Source: Defluviitaleaceae bacterium (lineage in GTDB: Bacteria > Bacillota > Clostridia > Lachnospirales > WRAX01). Taken from it: DNA of 64,000 bases. Every line of letters starts with the position of its first letter. Within the stretch, counting starts at the first letter, position 1. Made by a program: the position numbers and the translations under genes. The notes beneath the pieces were generated by a model. It had not been told where the DNA came from. It saw only the letters and a program-made list of their open reading frames with translations, and did not search any database. The stretch is from contig WQWB01000002.1 of assembly GCA_009785555.1 (NCBI GenBank), forward strand, positions 1-64,000, in the 5' to 3' direction. Positions 43,802 through 52,953 of the stretch are shown here, one piece after another.

Positions 43802-46456
43802 CTAGTACCCGCAGATACAGCGGCTTTCATCCATATAGGTAATCCTCACCAGGCTTGGCACGGCATTACCAGCCACCCAAACATCGAAGAAGAGTACAAG
43901 GTCACCGTGGCGGATTCCACCGCTCCTGCCGCGTGTTTGGCACACATAACCGCCGAACAGCGAGGCCAACGCATTTACGTCATTATCCAACGATATACCA
44001 TTTATCGTTAAGCTCCTGTCCGTCGTGTATACCCACGAAACGGGTTGGCCGTAATGCCAGTACAGAACTATCCGTCCATATTCCATATAGTACCACCTTA
44101 AACCCGAACCTATCCTCAGCCAGCCCTCCTCTTCCGGTTCGCCGCGGCGGCCGACGATTGTGTCTCTAGGCAGGCCGATAAAATCCCATGGGTTTATATT
44201 GCCTGTGATATCCATTATTCTAACTCGATCCGGCAGCTGTGAAAATCCGATTTCAACGAGTTCGTCAACATATGATAAAAATTCCTGCTGGCTGATGCTT
44301 TCCTCGACCCCGCCATAAAAACGGTAAAAATTGCCTTGGAAGCTGATAAGCTCAAACGAGCCGAAGGAGTTTGCCGCCAAATCGTCCACCGTAAAGAATT
44401 CCTGTACATTTATGCCGCCTACATGCGTAAATACGATCGCCCCGCGGCTTTGCGAGTGCCTTGGGTTTATACCGAATATAAACGTTATAAATACAATCTT
44501 CCCATTTTCTGGCTCATACGTAAATATCCAACTCGCGTCCTCCCTGTGGGAAAGCGTTGTTGTGATTATTAACTGAGGAACACCTCCGCCGCTTATATCT
44601 AAAATGGCGTAACGTAATGGCGAAAGCAACTCCGCGTCCCAATCCGCAAGGCCGGGTTCAATATACGGTTCGAATGCCCTTGTTGTTAAAAATTCATAAT
44701 ATGCCGCCATAGCTTCGGAAGCATCAAATACAACCGGCGGCATAACGAAGCCGGCCATCCAACTAACATCAAAATTATGGTCGCCTATCGCCGCCTCACG
44801 CACTCCAATGATATTTGCGTTAATTATGTTGTGCAGGAGTGCGGCGTTTTCTTGATTTAGATGGCGGGCACGAGCGGCCTCTGCGCCAGTAAGCACGCCG
44901 GAGTTAATAAGCGACTCCCGTATTGTTATGGCCGATTTTAACTGCAATACCATTGCATCACGCATATCGTACATGTACATGATCTGCAGCCACTCCCCGT
45001 CCACTTTTGGGGATTGCTCCGGCTGCCGCCTACGTGTTTGTTGCTGTAACGTATATTGGTTTGCAATAGGAAGATAATTAGTGTAGAATAAACGTGACCA
45101 ATAATGAACAACAAGTTCCGCCGCCACTTGCTGTATCAGCGAGGCGTTATACGCGTTATGTAATTGTATATCCCTCTCAAGGCGAGAGGCCGAAAACGGA
45201 TGCCAGCGGTTGATGCGCCAAGCGTAATCCCATGCCGTTGCAACGGGGTTTTTTAATGTTACCGCCGATGTTGCCAAATCTATCGCTGTACGGCGCAACG
45301 CGTTTTCTATCGCGGTTATCTCCCGCAGATAGGCACTGCCTGTCTGCCTGTGGATATTTTGCGCGGCGTCCAGCACGGTTTCCATGTAGCGTCGGTCATT
45401 ACCCGTAGCATCCATTATTATGGATGAATGGCGGTAACCACGTAATATAATGTCTAATAAATCGCGCTGGTTAGCTGTTATGCGCTCAAACGCCCTGGCG
45501 GACTCTATAGCGTTTACCGCATTGCCCAAAAGCATGGCCGATACGCCAAATACCTCAGCATAGTGTGAAACCGCGTCAAAAACATCACCCGTTACCTCCC
45601 ACGCCAGGCCACCCTCGCCATCAGACAATATATCGAAAGCAAAACCAAGCACATCGTCAGCCACGCCTGTTACATCAGCCACAATACCGGCAAAACGATT
45701 CGTTATATTGAGGAAATCCACACTCCCGCCCGCCTGCATAAGATGCGGCGCGCTTGCGATGGTTAGAATGTCCATCAACGTATCCTCCATTGCGCTTTGC
45801 ACGATACTCTGCGGGCTGATGGCCATAATAAAAAAATTGCTTTCCCTATTAAGCAAAGCGTTAAGCCCCGCAAGCGTCAAAGTGCGTTCCAGGTTGCCGC
45901 TTGTATAGCCAATCTCACTCCAGATAAAGAAATGCCCCCAACCCGAATAGCCAAAGTCCGCCAAAGCGTCAAAGAAATTGTACCGTACGGCCACCATAAA
46001 CTGCACGGTTGCATGTTCATCAAGCCGTATGTCTGCTCCTATATAGTGCAAAAAGTCTAACGCCGATACGTATATTTCACCGTTATGAAGCATCATCGGC
46101 ATTTTAATATTAAAGTAGTCGCTATAAAAATGCTCCACCATTACGTTAGAGCTAACATGCAGGACAAATCGCCGCGCGCCGCGGTTAAGCGCAAGCTCTG
46201 GCCTGTACCTGTCGCTGCGATCCACATCTGCGCCGCTTATATCGGCAAGGTCTGCAAGAGATACGTAGAACACTCCGTCGCGGTAATAGCCGTTTATGTA
46301 ATGCCTGTCAGATAAATTGCTGTACATGGACAAGCGAACCGGGACGAGCACCTGATCCGTAAACGCGGAAACAGCAACAGGTACTGTAGTAGTAAAAAAC
46401 ATGATTACCGCAAGCATTAAAGCCATTAAACTCTTTTCGATATATCCATTCACCAT
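43802..46456 (-). CDS. Large secreted protein with stalk-like N-terminal domain, function unknown
   Basis: The protein has 884 residues from the ATG at 46456, preceded by GGAGGAAAAT. A signal peptide (LMALMLAVIMFFTTTVPVAV) leads into a beta-rich ~120-residue domain. That domain has VPVRLSMYSNLSD and VSLADLADISGAD, and resembles the copper-amine-oxidase N-terminal-like stalk common in secreted clostridial proteins. The middle (~200-600) is mainly helical with no recognised family. The last 250 residues are beta-rich with two similar segments around FFTVDDLAANSFG and WVYTTDRSLTINGISL. No catalytic motif was found. Confidence 0.75.
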   Translation of the reverse strand: MVNGYIEKSLMALMLAVIMFFTTTVPVAVSAFTDQVLVPVRLSMYSNLSDRHYINGYYRDGVFYVSLADLADISGADVDRSDRYRPELALNRGARRFVLHVSSNVMVEHFYSDYFNIKMPMMLHNGEIYVSALDFLHYIGADIRLDEHATVQFMVAVRYNFFDALADFGYSGWGHFFIWSEIGYTSGNLERTLTLAGLNALLNRESNFFIMAISPQSIVQSAMEDTLMDILTIASAPHLMQAGGSVDFLNITNRFAGIVADVTGVADDVLGFAFDILSDGEGGLAWEVTGDVFDAVSHYAEVFGVSAMLLGNAVNAIESARAFERITANQRDLLDIILRGYRHSSIIMDATGNDRRYMETVLDAAQNIHRQTGSAYLREITAIENALRRTAIDLATSAVTLKNPVATAWDYAWRINRWHPFSASRLERDIQLHNAYNASLIQQVAAELVVHYWSRLFYTNYLPIANQYTLQQQTRRRQPEQSPKVDGEWLQIMYMYDMRDAMVLQLKSAITIRESLINSGVLTGAEAARARHLNQENAALLHNIINANIIGVREAAIGDHNFDVSWMAGFVMPPVVFDASEAMAAYYEFLTTRAFEPYIEPGLADWDAELLSPLRYAILDISGGGVPQLIITTTLSHREDASWIFTYEPENGKIVFITFIFGINPRHSQSRGAIVFTHVGGINVQEFFTVDDLAANSFGSFELISFQGNFYRFYGGVEESISQQEFLSYVDELVEIGFSQLPDRVRIMDITGNINPWDFIGLPRDTIVGRRGEPEEEGWLRIGSGLRWYYMEYGRIVLYWHYGQPVSWVYTTDRSLTINGISLDNDVNALASLFGGYVCQTRGRSGGIRHGDLVLFFDVWVAGNAVPSLVRITYMDESRCICGY

Positions 46457-46599
46457 ATTTTCCTCCAATTTCACCTTAAACAACGGCATCTTCTATAAAA
46501 GACGTCAAGTCACCTTACTGCATATCAGAATATCAAAAACATTCACCTCGCGGTTGTATCCTTTGCGTATGAGCCGCCTCTTAACCTCATATTAGCCGA

Positions 46600-46693
46600 A
46601 ATCAAAGTAGGGCTTGATTGGGCAACACGCAAGCGTCCCAACCTGTTCGTAGAATAACTACGCATGTAGCTATTCTATGGACACTCCTCTATA
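46600..46693. repeat. Triple-hairpin element, 5'-truncated copy 2
   Basis: Starting at ATCAAAGTAG it matches the end of hairpin 1, all of the GGGCAACACGCAAG hairpin, the GTTCGTAGAATA hairpin and the right end ACTCCTCTATA of copy 1. The left end and most of the first hairpin are missing. It lies between the secreted-protein gene and the small kinase gene in a ~265-nt intergenic region. Confidence 0.75.
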
Positions 46694-46721
46694 ATTGCGG
46701 ATACAGATAAAACATATAATA

Positions 46722-47243
46722 TCATTGGCTAATAGCAGAAATAACGGCACTATTATTTTTAATGTGAATAACAGCTTCATCTATTGAGAGGCTGCTTGTG
46801 TCAACAATATTACCATCCTTGCGTTTACTGAAATGTTCTAGTAACTCTGTTGAAAAAGCAAGAAATTCATCGCTGCGCCAATCAGCGACTGAATCTTTAT
46901 ACCACCTATCTTCCAATACAGCTTTGCTGCAAGTAAGAATATAGTGTTGGACATCATAACCCATTGCGGTTATATCAGCGATAAACCCCGTTGTCAACGA
47001 CTCTCCCATTATCCAACTCAAAACAACAGTATCGCAATAGGCGAAATCAAAATAATTTTTCGACATATGCAGAATGTTGTCTTTTTGCATATGGTATGTT
47101 TCTTTATAGTCAACATGAGGGTGTAGTTCGATGACGAAATCACCGTCAATGTAGGCACAACGACCAATAGCTTCTGCAATTTTTCTGCCTACAGTCGTTT
47201 TACCAGTACCAGGGGAACCGTTTATTATGATGTATTTTTTCAT
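46722..47243 (-). CDS. P-loop NTPase, small kinase-like
   Basis: The 173-residue protein begins MKKYIIINGSPGTGKTTVGR, a Walker A motif of the adenylate-kinase-like group. AYIDGDFVIEL follows, then a FDFAYCDTVVLSW segment that could hold the Walker B aspartate, and LEDRWYKDS as a lid-like region. It probably phosphorylates a small molecule, as gluconate- or shikimate-kinase-like proteins do; the substrate is unknown. I chose the ATG at 47243 because GAGGA lies 5 nt upstream; a preceding in-frame ATG covers the site. Confidence 0.75.
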   Translation of the reverse strand: MKKYIIINGSPGTGKTTVGRKIAEAIGRCAYIDGDFVIELHPHVDYKETYHMQKDNILHMSKNYFDFAYCDTVVLSWIMGESLTTGFIADITAMGYDVQHYILTCSKAVLEDRWYKDSVADWRSDEFLAFSTELLEHFSKRKDGNIVDTSSLSIDEAVIHIKNNSAVISAISQ

Positions 47244-47304
47244 TTGTATCCTCATTTAATATAGTTCTCCAAACTGCGTTTTTCCACACCCCGCAGATAA
47301 CGAC

Positions 47305-47550
47305 TTAGTATGCCGTGTTATATTTTATTCTCGCTTTTGCCGCCGCCACTTCAGCCTTAATAATTTTCACGAAGTATTCGGCATCATCCGGGTTTGAAGT
47401 ATCAGGAATAAAATAATAATCGTAACTGCACAATACGATTAGTAACCCGTACGTCACCATGACGGATTATTAACCCTTCACTCTGCAAAATCTTATGCAT
47501 CCGCAGGAAGAACTCGCGGCATCCATCATTTAATTGATTGGAAAATGTTT
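47305..47550 (-). pseudogene. Frameshifted gene remnant
   Basis: Two adjacent minus-strand frames look like pieces of one protein. The first holds NDGCREFFLRMHKILQSEG and IIRHGDVRVTNRIV. The second, in another frame (47460-47305, 51 codons), holds SYDYYFIPDTSNPDDAEY and VKIIKAEVAAAKARIKYN. Neither has a convincing ribosome site and I do not recognise the family. The 320-nt gap between the small kinase and the Hsp70-VWA gene holds nothing else. Confidence 0.35.
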
Positions 47551-47562
47551 ATATTTCGTCCA

Positions 47563-49641
47563 TCACAACCTTATAAGCTCCGCAATACTGATGGCTATAT
47601 TATCCAAGATATCATAAAACTTATCGTTCAAATCATAATACTTGCCGTTAGGTTTCGTCACCGGGTCGTAGGCGGATATGCTGTCCTTGTCCTTACGGGC
47701 CACAACATAGGTCGTCACTTCGCGGCTGGCTAGAATGTTGCAGATATCCTGCACGCTCTTGCCATCAAACGTCGGCACGTGTGGCGGTGCGTCGGTTATA
47801 AGGATAAATATGTTCTTCGATCCGTCAGGAACGCGTGCAGATTCGAGGAGCTGTACACCCGTCTCAAGCGCCTCAAGGCTGGATTCCGGTATGTCGCCGC
47901 CATAAGTACGTGGGATGTTCTTAACCTGCTTTTGGAAACGTGATACGTCATCCGTAAAATTGTAAACGCTTGGTTTCTCCTTTTCACCAAGGTCACCGAA
48001 TCCGATAAGCCCCAGCTTAAAAGAACAACCCTTGGACGCAAGTATGTTAGAAAACTCTATCGCTCTATCCTTCACGCCATTGATGTACGTGTCCATGCTT
48101 CCTGTCGTGTCTATCACAAACACGATATTTACAGCCGTTCCGCTCATGGCGGCGGGCGGCTTGGGCGCATTTTCCTTCGTCCTGTCAAATTCCGCCTTCT
48201 CCGTCTTGCCGGTAGACACATCTTTTACATAAACCTCAAAAAGATTGTTTTTATCAATTGCATAGGTAATCTCGATTTGGGTCGTACCCTTAAGCCCGCT
48301 AAGCACTACAGAACCGATGTATTTGCGCTCCGCCTCAAAGCCTTGCTCCCATTGGAAAACATCCACGTTAACGACTGGCGCGCCGCTGGAAGCGAAATTA
48401 GCGTCGCTAAATTTGGACGGGATAGGGCTACCCATCGGTATAATAGGGATAAGCCCGCGCTCCCTCGTGGATACGTTTACAACAGCCTCCGTGCCAAAAA
48501 TTTGGCGCGTTACCTGCCCCACCTTTACATTTGAGCCGGGCAGGTGGATTAAATAATTGTAAATCGCCGCCCCCATTGCGACGGATTTGGCCGGATCAGT
48601 CGCGCGGTACGGCTCTTTAATAAAACCAGCAACCATGCGGCGCACCATAGGAATGAGCGTGGACCCACCGACGAGGATGACCTTCGATATCTCGTCCGCA
48701 CCTTTACCAGCGCGGTTAAGTGCTTCTTCCACAATATCACGCGACCTATCCACGTATTTACGGATCATCGCCTCAAACTCATCGCGCGTTATCTCAAATG
48801 ATAGGTTAAGCGGTACGCCGTCCCGTATCGTAAGCGGGTTGACCCGCACGGCGGCCTTGTTTGCGCCGGAAAGCTTCTTCTTCGTTTGCTCAGCCTCAAA
48901 GCGAAGTTTCTGCAGTACGCGCTTACGCTCCAATTCCGGCAAGGCATCCAAATCAACCTCAGTCTCCGCTGTAAACCTTTCCTTCATGAAGCGAACAAGC
49001 TCCGCGTCGAAATCATCGCCGCCCAGGTTCATATCACCCACGTCGGACAACTCTTGGAAGACTTCTTGCCCGTCCCCATCTTTACCCACCTTCAACACGC
49101 ACGCGTCAAACGTGCCGCCGCCCAGGTCGTAGACCAAAAGCGTCTGCGCGTAAGCCTGCCGGTAACCGTACTCTATGGCCGCACTTAACGGCTCACTAAG
49201 CAAAAAGACCTCCTTAAAACCTGCAAGCGCACCGGCTGTTTTGGTGGCGAAAATTTGCCTATCGTTAAAATAGGCCGGATGGGTGATGACAACCTCGTCA
49301 AACACGCAGCCCGCCTGCTCCTCCGCACATGACTTCAACTTTTTAAGTATTTCCGCCGATATCTCCTCCGGCGTTTTCGTTATCTCTCCGATATTTACGC
49401 TTTCCGCGCCGCCGATCAGGCGTTTTATAGACATTACCGTCGTCTCCGGGTAGATTATCGCGCCGCTCTTGGCCTCCGCGCCGACAATAACTCCATCCTC
49501 GTTCTTTCCATCACCAAACGTAACCACCGACGGCAAAATCTCGTCCATGCCATCTATCTTAACCGTCTCCAACCTGTCCGTCTTGTCATTATAAATCACG
49601 GCAACCGAGTTCGTCGTGCCGAGGTCTATTCCTAAATACAT
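47563..49641 (-). CDS. Hsp70-like chaperone fused to a von Willebrand factor A domain
   Basis: The protein has 692 residues from the ATG at 49641, which has AAAAGGGG upstream; a longer frame would add 27 unlikely residues. Residues 1-~370 are a full actin-type Hsp70 ATPase with GIDLGTTNS, VVITHPAYFNDRQ, LVYDLGGGTFDA and VILVGGSTLIPMV. A beta-sandwich substrate domain follows (~380-480). The helical lid of DnaK is replaced by a vWA domain at ~505-692. Its metal site is DTTGSMD (Asp511) with ITDAPPH. No grpE or dnaJ is adjacent. It may deliver clients or bind a partner through the vWA domain; this is inference. Confidence 0.92.
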   Translation of the reverse strand: MYLGIDLGTTNSVAVIYNDKTDRLETVKIDGMDEILPSVVTFGDGKNEDGVIVGAEAKSGAIIYPETTVMSIKRLIGGAESVNIGEITKTPEEISAEILKKLKSCAEEQAGCVFDEVVITHPAYFNDRQIFATKTAGALAGFKEVFLLSEPLSAAIEYGYRQAYAQTLLVYDLGGGTFDACVLKVGKDGDGQEVFQELSDVGDMNLGGDDFDAELVRFMKERFTAETEVDLDALPELERKRVLQKLRFEAEQTKKKLSGANKAAVRVNPLTIRDGVPLNLSFEITRDEFEAMIRKYVDRSRDIVEEALNRAGKGADEISKVILVGGSTLIPMVRRMVAGFIKEPYRATDPAKSVAMGAAIYNYLIHLPGSNVKVGQVTRQIFGTEAVVNVSTRERGLIPIIPMGSPIPSKFSDANFASSGAPVVNVDVFQWEQGFEAERKYIGSVVLSGLKGTTQIEITYAIDKNNLFEVYVKDVSTGKTEKAEFDRTKENAPKPPAAMSGTAVNIVFVIDTTGSMDTYINGVKDRAIEFSNILASKGCSFKLGLIGFGDLGEKEKPSVYNFTDDVSRFQKQVKNIPRTYGGDIPESSLEALETGVQLLESARVPDGSKNIFILITDAPPHVPTFDGKSVQDICNILASREVTTYVVARKDKDSISAYDPVTKPNGKYYDLNDKFYDILDNIAISIAELIRL

Positions 49642-49723
49642 ATATTTTACCCCTTTTATCCATCGTATTTGTGTAAAGTATACCACACCAAGCCAACGTT
49701 TGTCTATTAAATTTTGCCGCAAG

Positions 49724-49752
49724 TTGACATTTATACCGTGCTGTGATAAACT
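49724..49752 (+). promoter_or_regulatory. SigA-type promoter for the GNAT gene
   Basis: TTGACA (49724-49729), a 17-nt spacer and TAAACT (49747-49752) lie 30 nt before the start at 49782. A TATACT with an upstream TAGACA on the opposite strand in the same region may serve the Hsp70-VWA gene. Confidence 0.6.
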
Positions 49753-49781
49753 TTCAGAATATATAATTGGGGGAACAGAAA

Positions 49782-50210
49782 ATGAACCTTACCTTTGGGC
49801 TATTGTGCGAAAGCGACGCCTCACATATAACCGAAATTGTTAATTGGTTTATGGAATGCAGCTACGACCAAATTAAGGCGTTTTTATCTGAAAAGCAAAA
49901 TATAGCCATTGTAGCAAAATTGGATGAAAGAGTAGTCGGCCTAGTATATGGGTATTCGCTCACATGCTTCGATAAGGAAAAACCACAGTTCTTTATATAC
50001 TCCGTAGATGTCCATAACGATCATCAGAACACCGGCTACGGCAGCCAGCTTGTGGCGTATGCAGTGGAATGGGCGCGAAACAATGGCTTTGGCGAGGCCT
50101 TCGTCATGACACACAAAGACAACCCTCGCGCTTGCAAGGTGTACGAAAAGGCTGGTATGACACATAGCGAGAGCGACTGCGAGCGGATGTATGAAATTGA
50201 ATATGAATAG
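49782..50210 (+). CDS. GNAT family N-acetyltransferase
   Basis: The protein has 142 residues. The acetyl-CoA-binding segment is VDVHNDHQNTGYGSQLVAYA, with preceding IYSVDV and later DNPRACKVYEKAGMT. This layout fits aminoglycoside 3-N- or 6-N-acetyltransferase-like small GNATs and many uncharacterised ones, so the substrate cannot be named. GGGGGA lies 8 nt before the ATG at 49782. It has its own promoter and is followed by a flavin reductase gene after ~48 nt. Confidence 0.82.
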   Translation: MNLTFGLLCESDASHITEIVNWFMECSYDQIKAFLSEKQNIAIVAKLDERVVGLVYGYSLTCFDKEKPQFFIYSVDVHNDHQNTGYGSQLVAYAVEWARNNGFGEAFVMTHKDNPRACKVYEKAGMTHSESDCERMYEIEYE

Positions 50211-50258
50211 TGAATCGTACGCTTAGAGCTTTTTAATGAAACGGAAGGATCTTTAGCA

Positions 50259-50750
50259 ATGAAGAAAATAACCTTTATGGAAGCATTGGGGCATGCCGCG
50301 CCGCAACCAGTTGCCTTAATTTGCATACCCATACCCGATTCCTATGGGCGCACGAACCTTGCCCCGGTGGCATGGTGGACGTTTTTGGAAAGCGAGCCGC
50401 CGATGATTGGGTTCTCTATGGCAAAACAGAGCTACACCTGCGAACTAGCTAGTAATACGGACAAATTGGTGATATGCCTGCCCGGTGAGACCATCGCCGA
50501 CGAGGTACTTAAATGCGGCACAGTTACGGGGCTTGATGTTGACAAAGCACATAAATACGGCATTGAGCTGGCTGGCGGTGAAGCGAAGTATCCGGCTCAC
50601 AGTAAAATTGCATTCATCTGCACGGTATCTCAACGTGTTCCCGTAGGCGACTGTGTGTTCTTCGTGTGCAGCGTGGACGATATCTTAGCAGATGAGGCGC
50701 GGCGGCATATTTACACTTTGGGTAAATCCCAAAAATTGGGGGCATTATAA
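50259..50750 (+). CDS. Flavin reductase family protein (FMN-binding)
   Basis: The 163-residue split-barrel flavoprotein resembles flavoredoxin-type proteins. PQPVALICIPIPDSYGRTN and WWTFLESEPPMIGFSM match the conserved FMN-binding start, and SNTDKLVICLPGET and CGTVTGLDVDK are also typical. It would bind FMN and transfer electrons in an unknown partner system. A short region without a gene (50751-50961) separates it from mnmG. Confidence 0.82.
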   Translation: MKKITFMEALGHAAPQPVALICIPIPDSYGRTNLAPVAWWTFLESEPPMIGFSMAKQSYTCELASNTDKLVICLPGETIADEVLKCGTVTGLDVDKAHKYGIELAGGEAKYPAHSKIAFICTVSQRVPVGDCVFFVCSVDDILADEARRHIYTLGKSQKLGAL

Positions 50751-50961
50751 CTTCTATGCGTATTGTATAAGTTTGGCTATGATGTATAATTATAACCCGC
50801 AAATTACAATAATCGCACGCAAACCTATAAATACGCAGGCAGAAATGCTTTTATACAACTATATAAAATTACTTCGGTGAAGCCATGTGATTATTAAAAG
50901 GGTATTCACTTTTGCCGGAAGTATTGGTGAAAGGCGATATTAGCGTATCGGATATTGATTT

Positions 50962-52935
50962 ATGCATTATGATATAATTGTAATAGGAGGCGGCCACGCT
51001 GGCTGCGAGGCAGCCTTGGCTGCGGCGCGGCTTGGTTTCGGCGAACATAGTTCGCTCCTACACACATTCGAACACAATTCGCCTCCGCACGCATTCAAAC
51101 ATGGTTCGACCATGTATACGTTGGGGTGTACTGTGCGCGTACTGATGCTTGCAATCAGCTTGGACAGCATCGCCCAAATGCCTTGCAACCCCTGTATCGG
51201 CGGCACGTCCAAAGGACACCTCGTACGCGAGATCGACGCGCTCGGCGGCGCAATGGGCAAAGTTATCGACAAAACCTACATCCAATCTAAAATGCTTAAC
51301 ACGGCAAAGGGCCCAGCCGTACACTCCCTACGCGCACAGGCAGACAAGGCCAAGTACGCCGCGGAAATGCGCCGCTTACTTGCCGAGCAGCCCAACCTAA
51401 CCATACGTCAAGGCGAAGTCGATGAAATTATCTTAGATAATAATGGCAATGTAAGCGGTGTAAAGATTACGACGGGTATTGTCTACAAATGCAACTCCGC
51501 CGTTATCGCCGCGGGTACATACCTTAACGCACGTTGCCTGATAGGTGAAACCGTTATAGAAACGGGTCCCGGAGGAATGAAACGAAGCGAAGCGTTAACC
51601 GGCTCACTTCAGAAATTAGGCTTAAAATTCATACGCCTCAAAACAGGCACACCGGCGCGCATACGCCGCAGCAGCATAGATTTTTCTAAACTAAATATTG
51701 AATATGGAGATGAACCCGTCATCCCCTTCTCTTTTTCTAGCACACCGGAAAGCATTGCCCGCTCACAGATACCGTGTTACAGCACATACACGACGCAGGC
51801 GACGCACGAGATCATCCGCGCCAATATCCACCGCTCACCCATGCACATCGGCCTGATGGAGGGCGCGCCCACACGTTATTGCCCGTCGATAGAGGATAAA
51901 GTCGTGCGCTTCGCGGATAAAGAGCGCCACCAGGTGTTTATCGAGCCCGAAGGCGAAAATACGGAAGAGATGTATATTCAAGGCATGAGCAGCTCCTTGC
52001 CGGAAGATGTACAGGAACATGTATACCGCTCTATCCCAGGGCTTGAGGACTGCGAAATCATGCGCCCAGCATATGCGATCGAATATTCCGCGCTGGACGC
52101 GACCGCGTTAAAGCTATCTCTAGAATTTAAGGATATACCCAACCTCTTCTCCGCCGGGCAAATAAACGGCAGCAGCGGTTATGAGGAGGCGGCGGCACAA
52201 GGCCTTATTGCAGGTATCAACGCCTACCGCAAGCTAGCCGAGCTTGATCCTGTTATAATTAAACGTAACGAGGGGTACACCGGGGTACTGATAGACGATT
52301 TGGTTACGAAAGGCACGGAGGAACCGTACCGCATGATGACAAGCCGCGCCGAATACCGCCTACTCCTACGGCAGGACAACGCGGACATACGCCTTTTACC
52401 TTTAGCAAAAGAAATCGGCTTAGTTTCCGAAAAGCAGATAGCAACTATCAAAGATAAAATCACAGCAATCGAAGCGGAGATCAAACGTTTGGACACAACA
52501 ATAATTCCGCCTGATTTGTTTAACCGTGAAATACACGAAACGCACAAAAGCTCGGCTATCCAAACGGGTATGCGGCTTAGCGAACTTATAAAAAGACCGG
52601 AACTTTCTTACAAAACCCTTTCCCCCATTGACTTATATAGGCCGGATTTACCTGCCGCTGTCTGCGAGCAGGTTGAGATATCTCTCAAATACGAAGGTTA
52701 TATCAAACGGCAGGAACGGAATGCTGAGGCGTTTTTACGTAACGAGCAACTTGCCCTGCCCGGCGATGCGGACTATAAAAATATCCACGGCCTGCGGCTG
52801 GAGGCGCGGCAAAAGCTGGCTCAGCACAGGCCCAGTAATTTAGGTAATGCGAGCCGAATAACGGGCGTGTCTCCGTCAGATATTGCAGTGCTGTTGGTTT
52901 GGTTGGAAAGCCGCCGCCGTACGCATACAAAATAG
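50962..52935 (+). CDS. mnmG: tRNA uridine-5-carboxymethylaminomethyl modification enzyme MnmG (GidA)
   Basis: With MnmE it modifies the wobble uridine of several tRNAs. FAD motif IIVIGGGHAGCEAALAAARLG is at the N-terminus, AQMPCNPCIGGTSKGHLVREIDALGG follows, and the GSSGYEEAAAQGLIAGINA motif and the MTSRAEYRLLLRQDNAD end-domain segment are intact. At 657 residues it is about 30 longer than usual. The extra residues 26-55 (FGEHSS to YTLG) lie between the first Rossmann helix and its second strand, encoded by repeats at 51037-51126. The frame is preserved. rsmG follows directly; mnmE is not seen. Confidence 0.95.
   Translation: MHYDIIVIGGGHAGCEAALAAARLGFGEHSSLLHTFEHNSPPHAFKHGSTMYTLGCTVRVLMLAISLDSIAQMPCNPCIGGTSKGHLVREIDALGGAMGKVIDKTYIQSKMLNTAKGPAVHSLRAQADKAKYAAEMRRLLAEQPNLTIRQGEVDEIILDNNGNVSGVKITTGIVYKCNSAVIAAGTYLNARCLIGETVIETGPGGMKRSEALTGSLQKLGLKFIRLKTGTPARIRRSSIDFSKLNIEYGDEPVIPFSFSSTPESIARSQIPCYSTYTTQATHEIIRANIHRSPMHIGLMEGAPTRYCPSIEDKVVRFADKERHQVFIEPEGENTEEMYIQGMSSSLPEDVQEHVYRSIPGLEDCEIMRPAYAIEYSALDATALKLSLEFKDIPNLFSAGQINGSSGYEEAAAQGLIAGINAYRKLAELDPVIIKRNEGYTGVLIDDLVTKGTEEPYRMMTSRAEYRLLLRQDNADIRLLPLAKEIGLVSEKQIATIKDKITAIEAEIKRLDTTIIPPDLFNREIHETHKSSAIQTGMRLSELIKRPELSYKTLSPIDLYRPDLPAAVCEQVEISLKYEGYIKRQERNAEAFLRNEQLALPGDADYKNIHGLRLEARQKLAQHRPSNLGNASRITGVSPSDIAVLLVWLESRRRTHTK
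51037..51126 (+). repeat. In-frame palindromic-repeat insertion inside mnmG
   Basis: Ninety bases contain three diverged units with a 27-bp period (GAACATAGTTCG, GAACACAATTCG, AAACATGGTTCG). They are related to the GGCGAAC...GTTCGCCCCTAC family of this genome. Removing them joins AARLG to CTVRVLMLAISLDSI, which restores a normal MnmG sequence. Period and total length are multiples of three. Confidence 0.75.
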
Positions 52936-52953
52936 CGAGGTGCAAAAATAAGT

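Noticed and set aside
47563-49641. Anti-phage or toxin-type defence system around the Hsp70-vWA gene
   Set aside because: No nuclease, integrase, MoxR ATPase or other defence partner lies beside it. The small P-loop kinase next door is separated by a decayed gene.
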